A stretch of DNA of 5,946 nucleotides, from positions 1 to 5,946 of the forward strand of contig JAUIEG010000181.1 of the NCBI GenBank assembly GCA_030428745.1. Direction: 5' to 3'. The translations under genes were made by a program, and so were the position numbers. Origin of the DNA: Alphaproteobacteria bacterium (GTDB lineage: Bacteria > Pseudomonadota > Alphaproteobacteria > Caulobacterales > Parvularculaceae). The first letter of the stretch is position 1. Each line of letters begins with the position of its first letter. Below are positions 5,839 to 5,946 of this stretch, piece by piece. Below the pieces are notes generated by a model. It did no database searches and was not told the origin of the DNA. It worked only from the letters and a program-made list of their open reading frames with translations.

Positions 5839-5946
5839 ATGGCGACCGCCATGGAAGGTCTTCCTCTCAAGCAAAGACTGAAGCTGTTGCGCCAACGCGC
5901 TTACGCCGCCTTTTCGTTCCGCGGTCATGCGCCCGTCTCTGTGCGC
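5839..5946 (+). CDS. Unidentified gene, 5' end only
   Basis: An open frame of 36 codons starts 2 bases after the mlaF stop and runs off the window end without a stop. The visible N-terminus is short and basic (K11, R13, K15, R18, R20, then R28 and R36) with an amphipathic helix-like stretch, K-Q-R-L-K-L-L-R-Q-R. It has no hydrophobic membrane anchor in the first 36 residues, so it does not look like MlaD, the MCE protein that often follows mlaF and normally begins with a transmembrane helix. A second in-frame ATG at 5851 is an alternative start. I do not recognise the family. Close spacing puts it in the alr-mlaE-mlaF transcription unit. Confidence 0.6.
   Translation, partial: MATAMEGLPLKQRLKLLRQRAYAAFSFRGHAPVSVR

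Overview
The window is GC-rich, dense, ordinary-looking bacterial chromosome. The alr gene followed directly by an MlaE-type permease and an MlaF-type ATPase, together with the codon usage, points to an Alphaproteobacterium. A marine Hyphomonadaceae/Parvularculaceae-like lineage is possible, but that is a guess from gene style only. I see no transposase, tRNA, rRNA, CRISPR array or phage gene.

Layout. Bases 1-81 are a short upstream region with a small palindrome and a good ribosome binding site. Bases 82-2421 (+) encode a full-length two-domain catalase-peroxidase (KatG). Unusually, it starts with a lipoprotein-type signal peptide and an acidic/Pro-Ala linker, so it should act outside the cytoplasm, tethered to a membrane. 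A near-perfect hairpin with T-rich flanks on both sides (about 2439-2476) separates it from a convergent Rid (YjgF/YER057c/UK114) family gene at 2480-2896 (-). Bases 2897-3145 are the divergent intergenic region between the Rid gene and alr. It holds an exact 11-bp inverted repeat, each arm containing a -10-like TTATACT pointing outward. Bases 3146-4252 (+) encode alanine racemase, 4274-5047 (+) an MlaE/YrbE permease, 5057-5836 (+) an MlaF-type ABC ATPase, and 5839-5946 (+) the first 36 codons of an unidentified gene cut by the window end. The last four genes are tightly spaced and probably form one transcription unit.

How the genes may work together. Alr supplies D-alanine for peptidoglycan, and MlaE/MlaF form the inner-membrane core of a lipid transporter that works on the outer membrane, so the plus-strand cluster is an envelope-biogenesis unit. 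KatG removes peroxide, probably in the periplasm or at the outer membrane. Classical RidA protects PLP enzymes, Alr among them, from 2-aminoacrylate, which makes the head-to-head Rid/alr arrangement suggestive. However, this Rid protein lacks the catalytic arginine of RidA, so its activity is uncertain.

Nothing here amounts to a clearly new system. The points most worth a second look are the predicted lipid-anchored KatG, the symmetric Rid/alr control region, the Arg-less Rid protein, and an AT-rich rare-codon patch near the end of alr.
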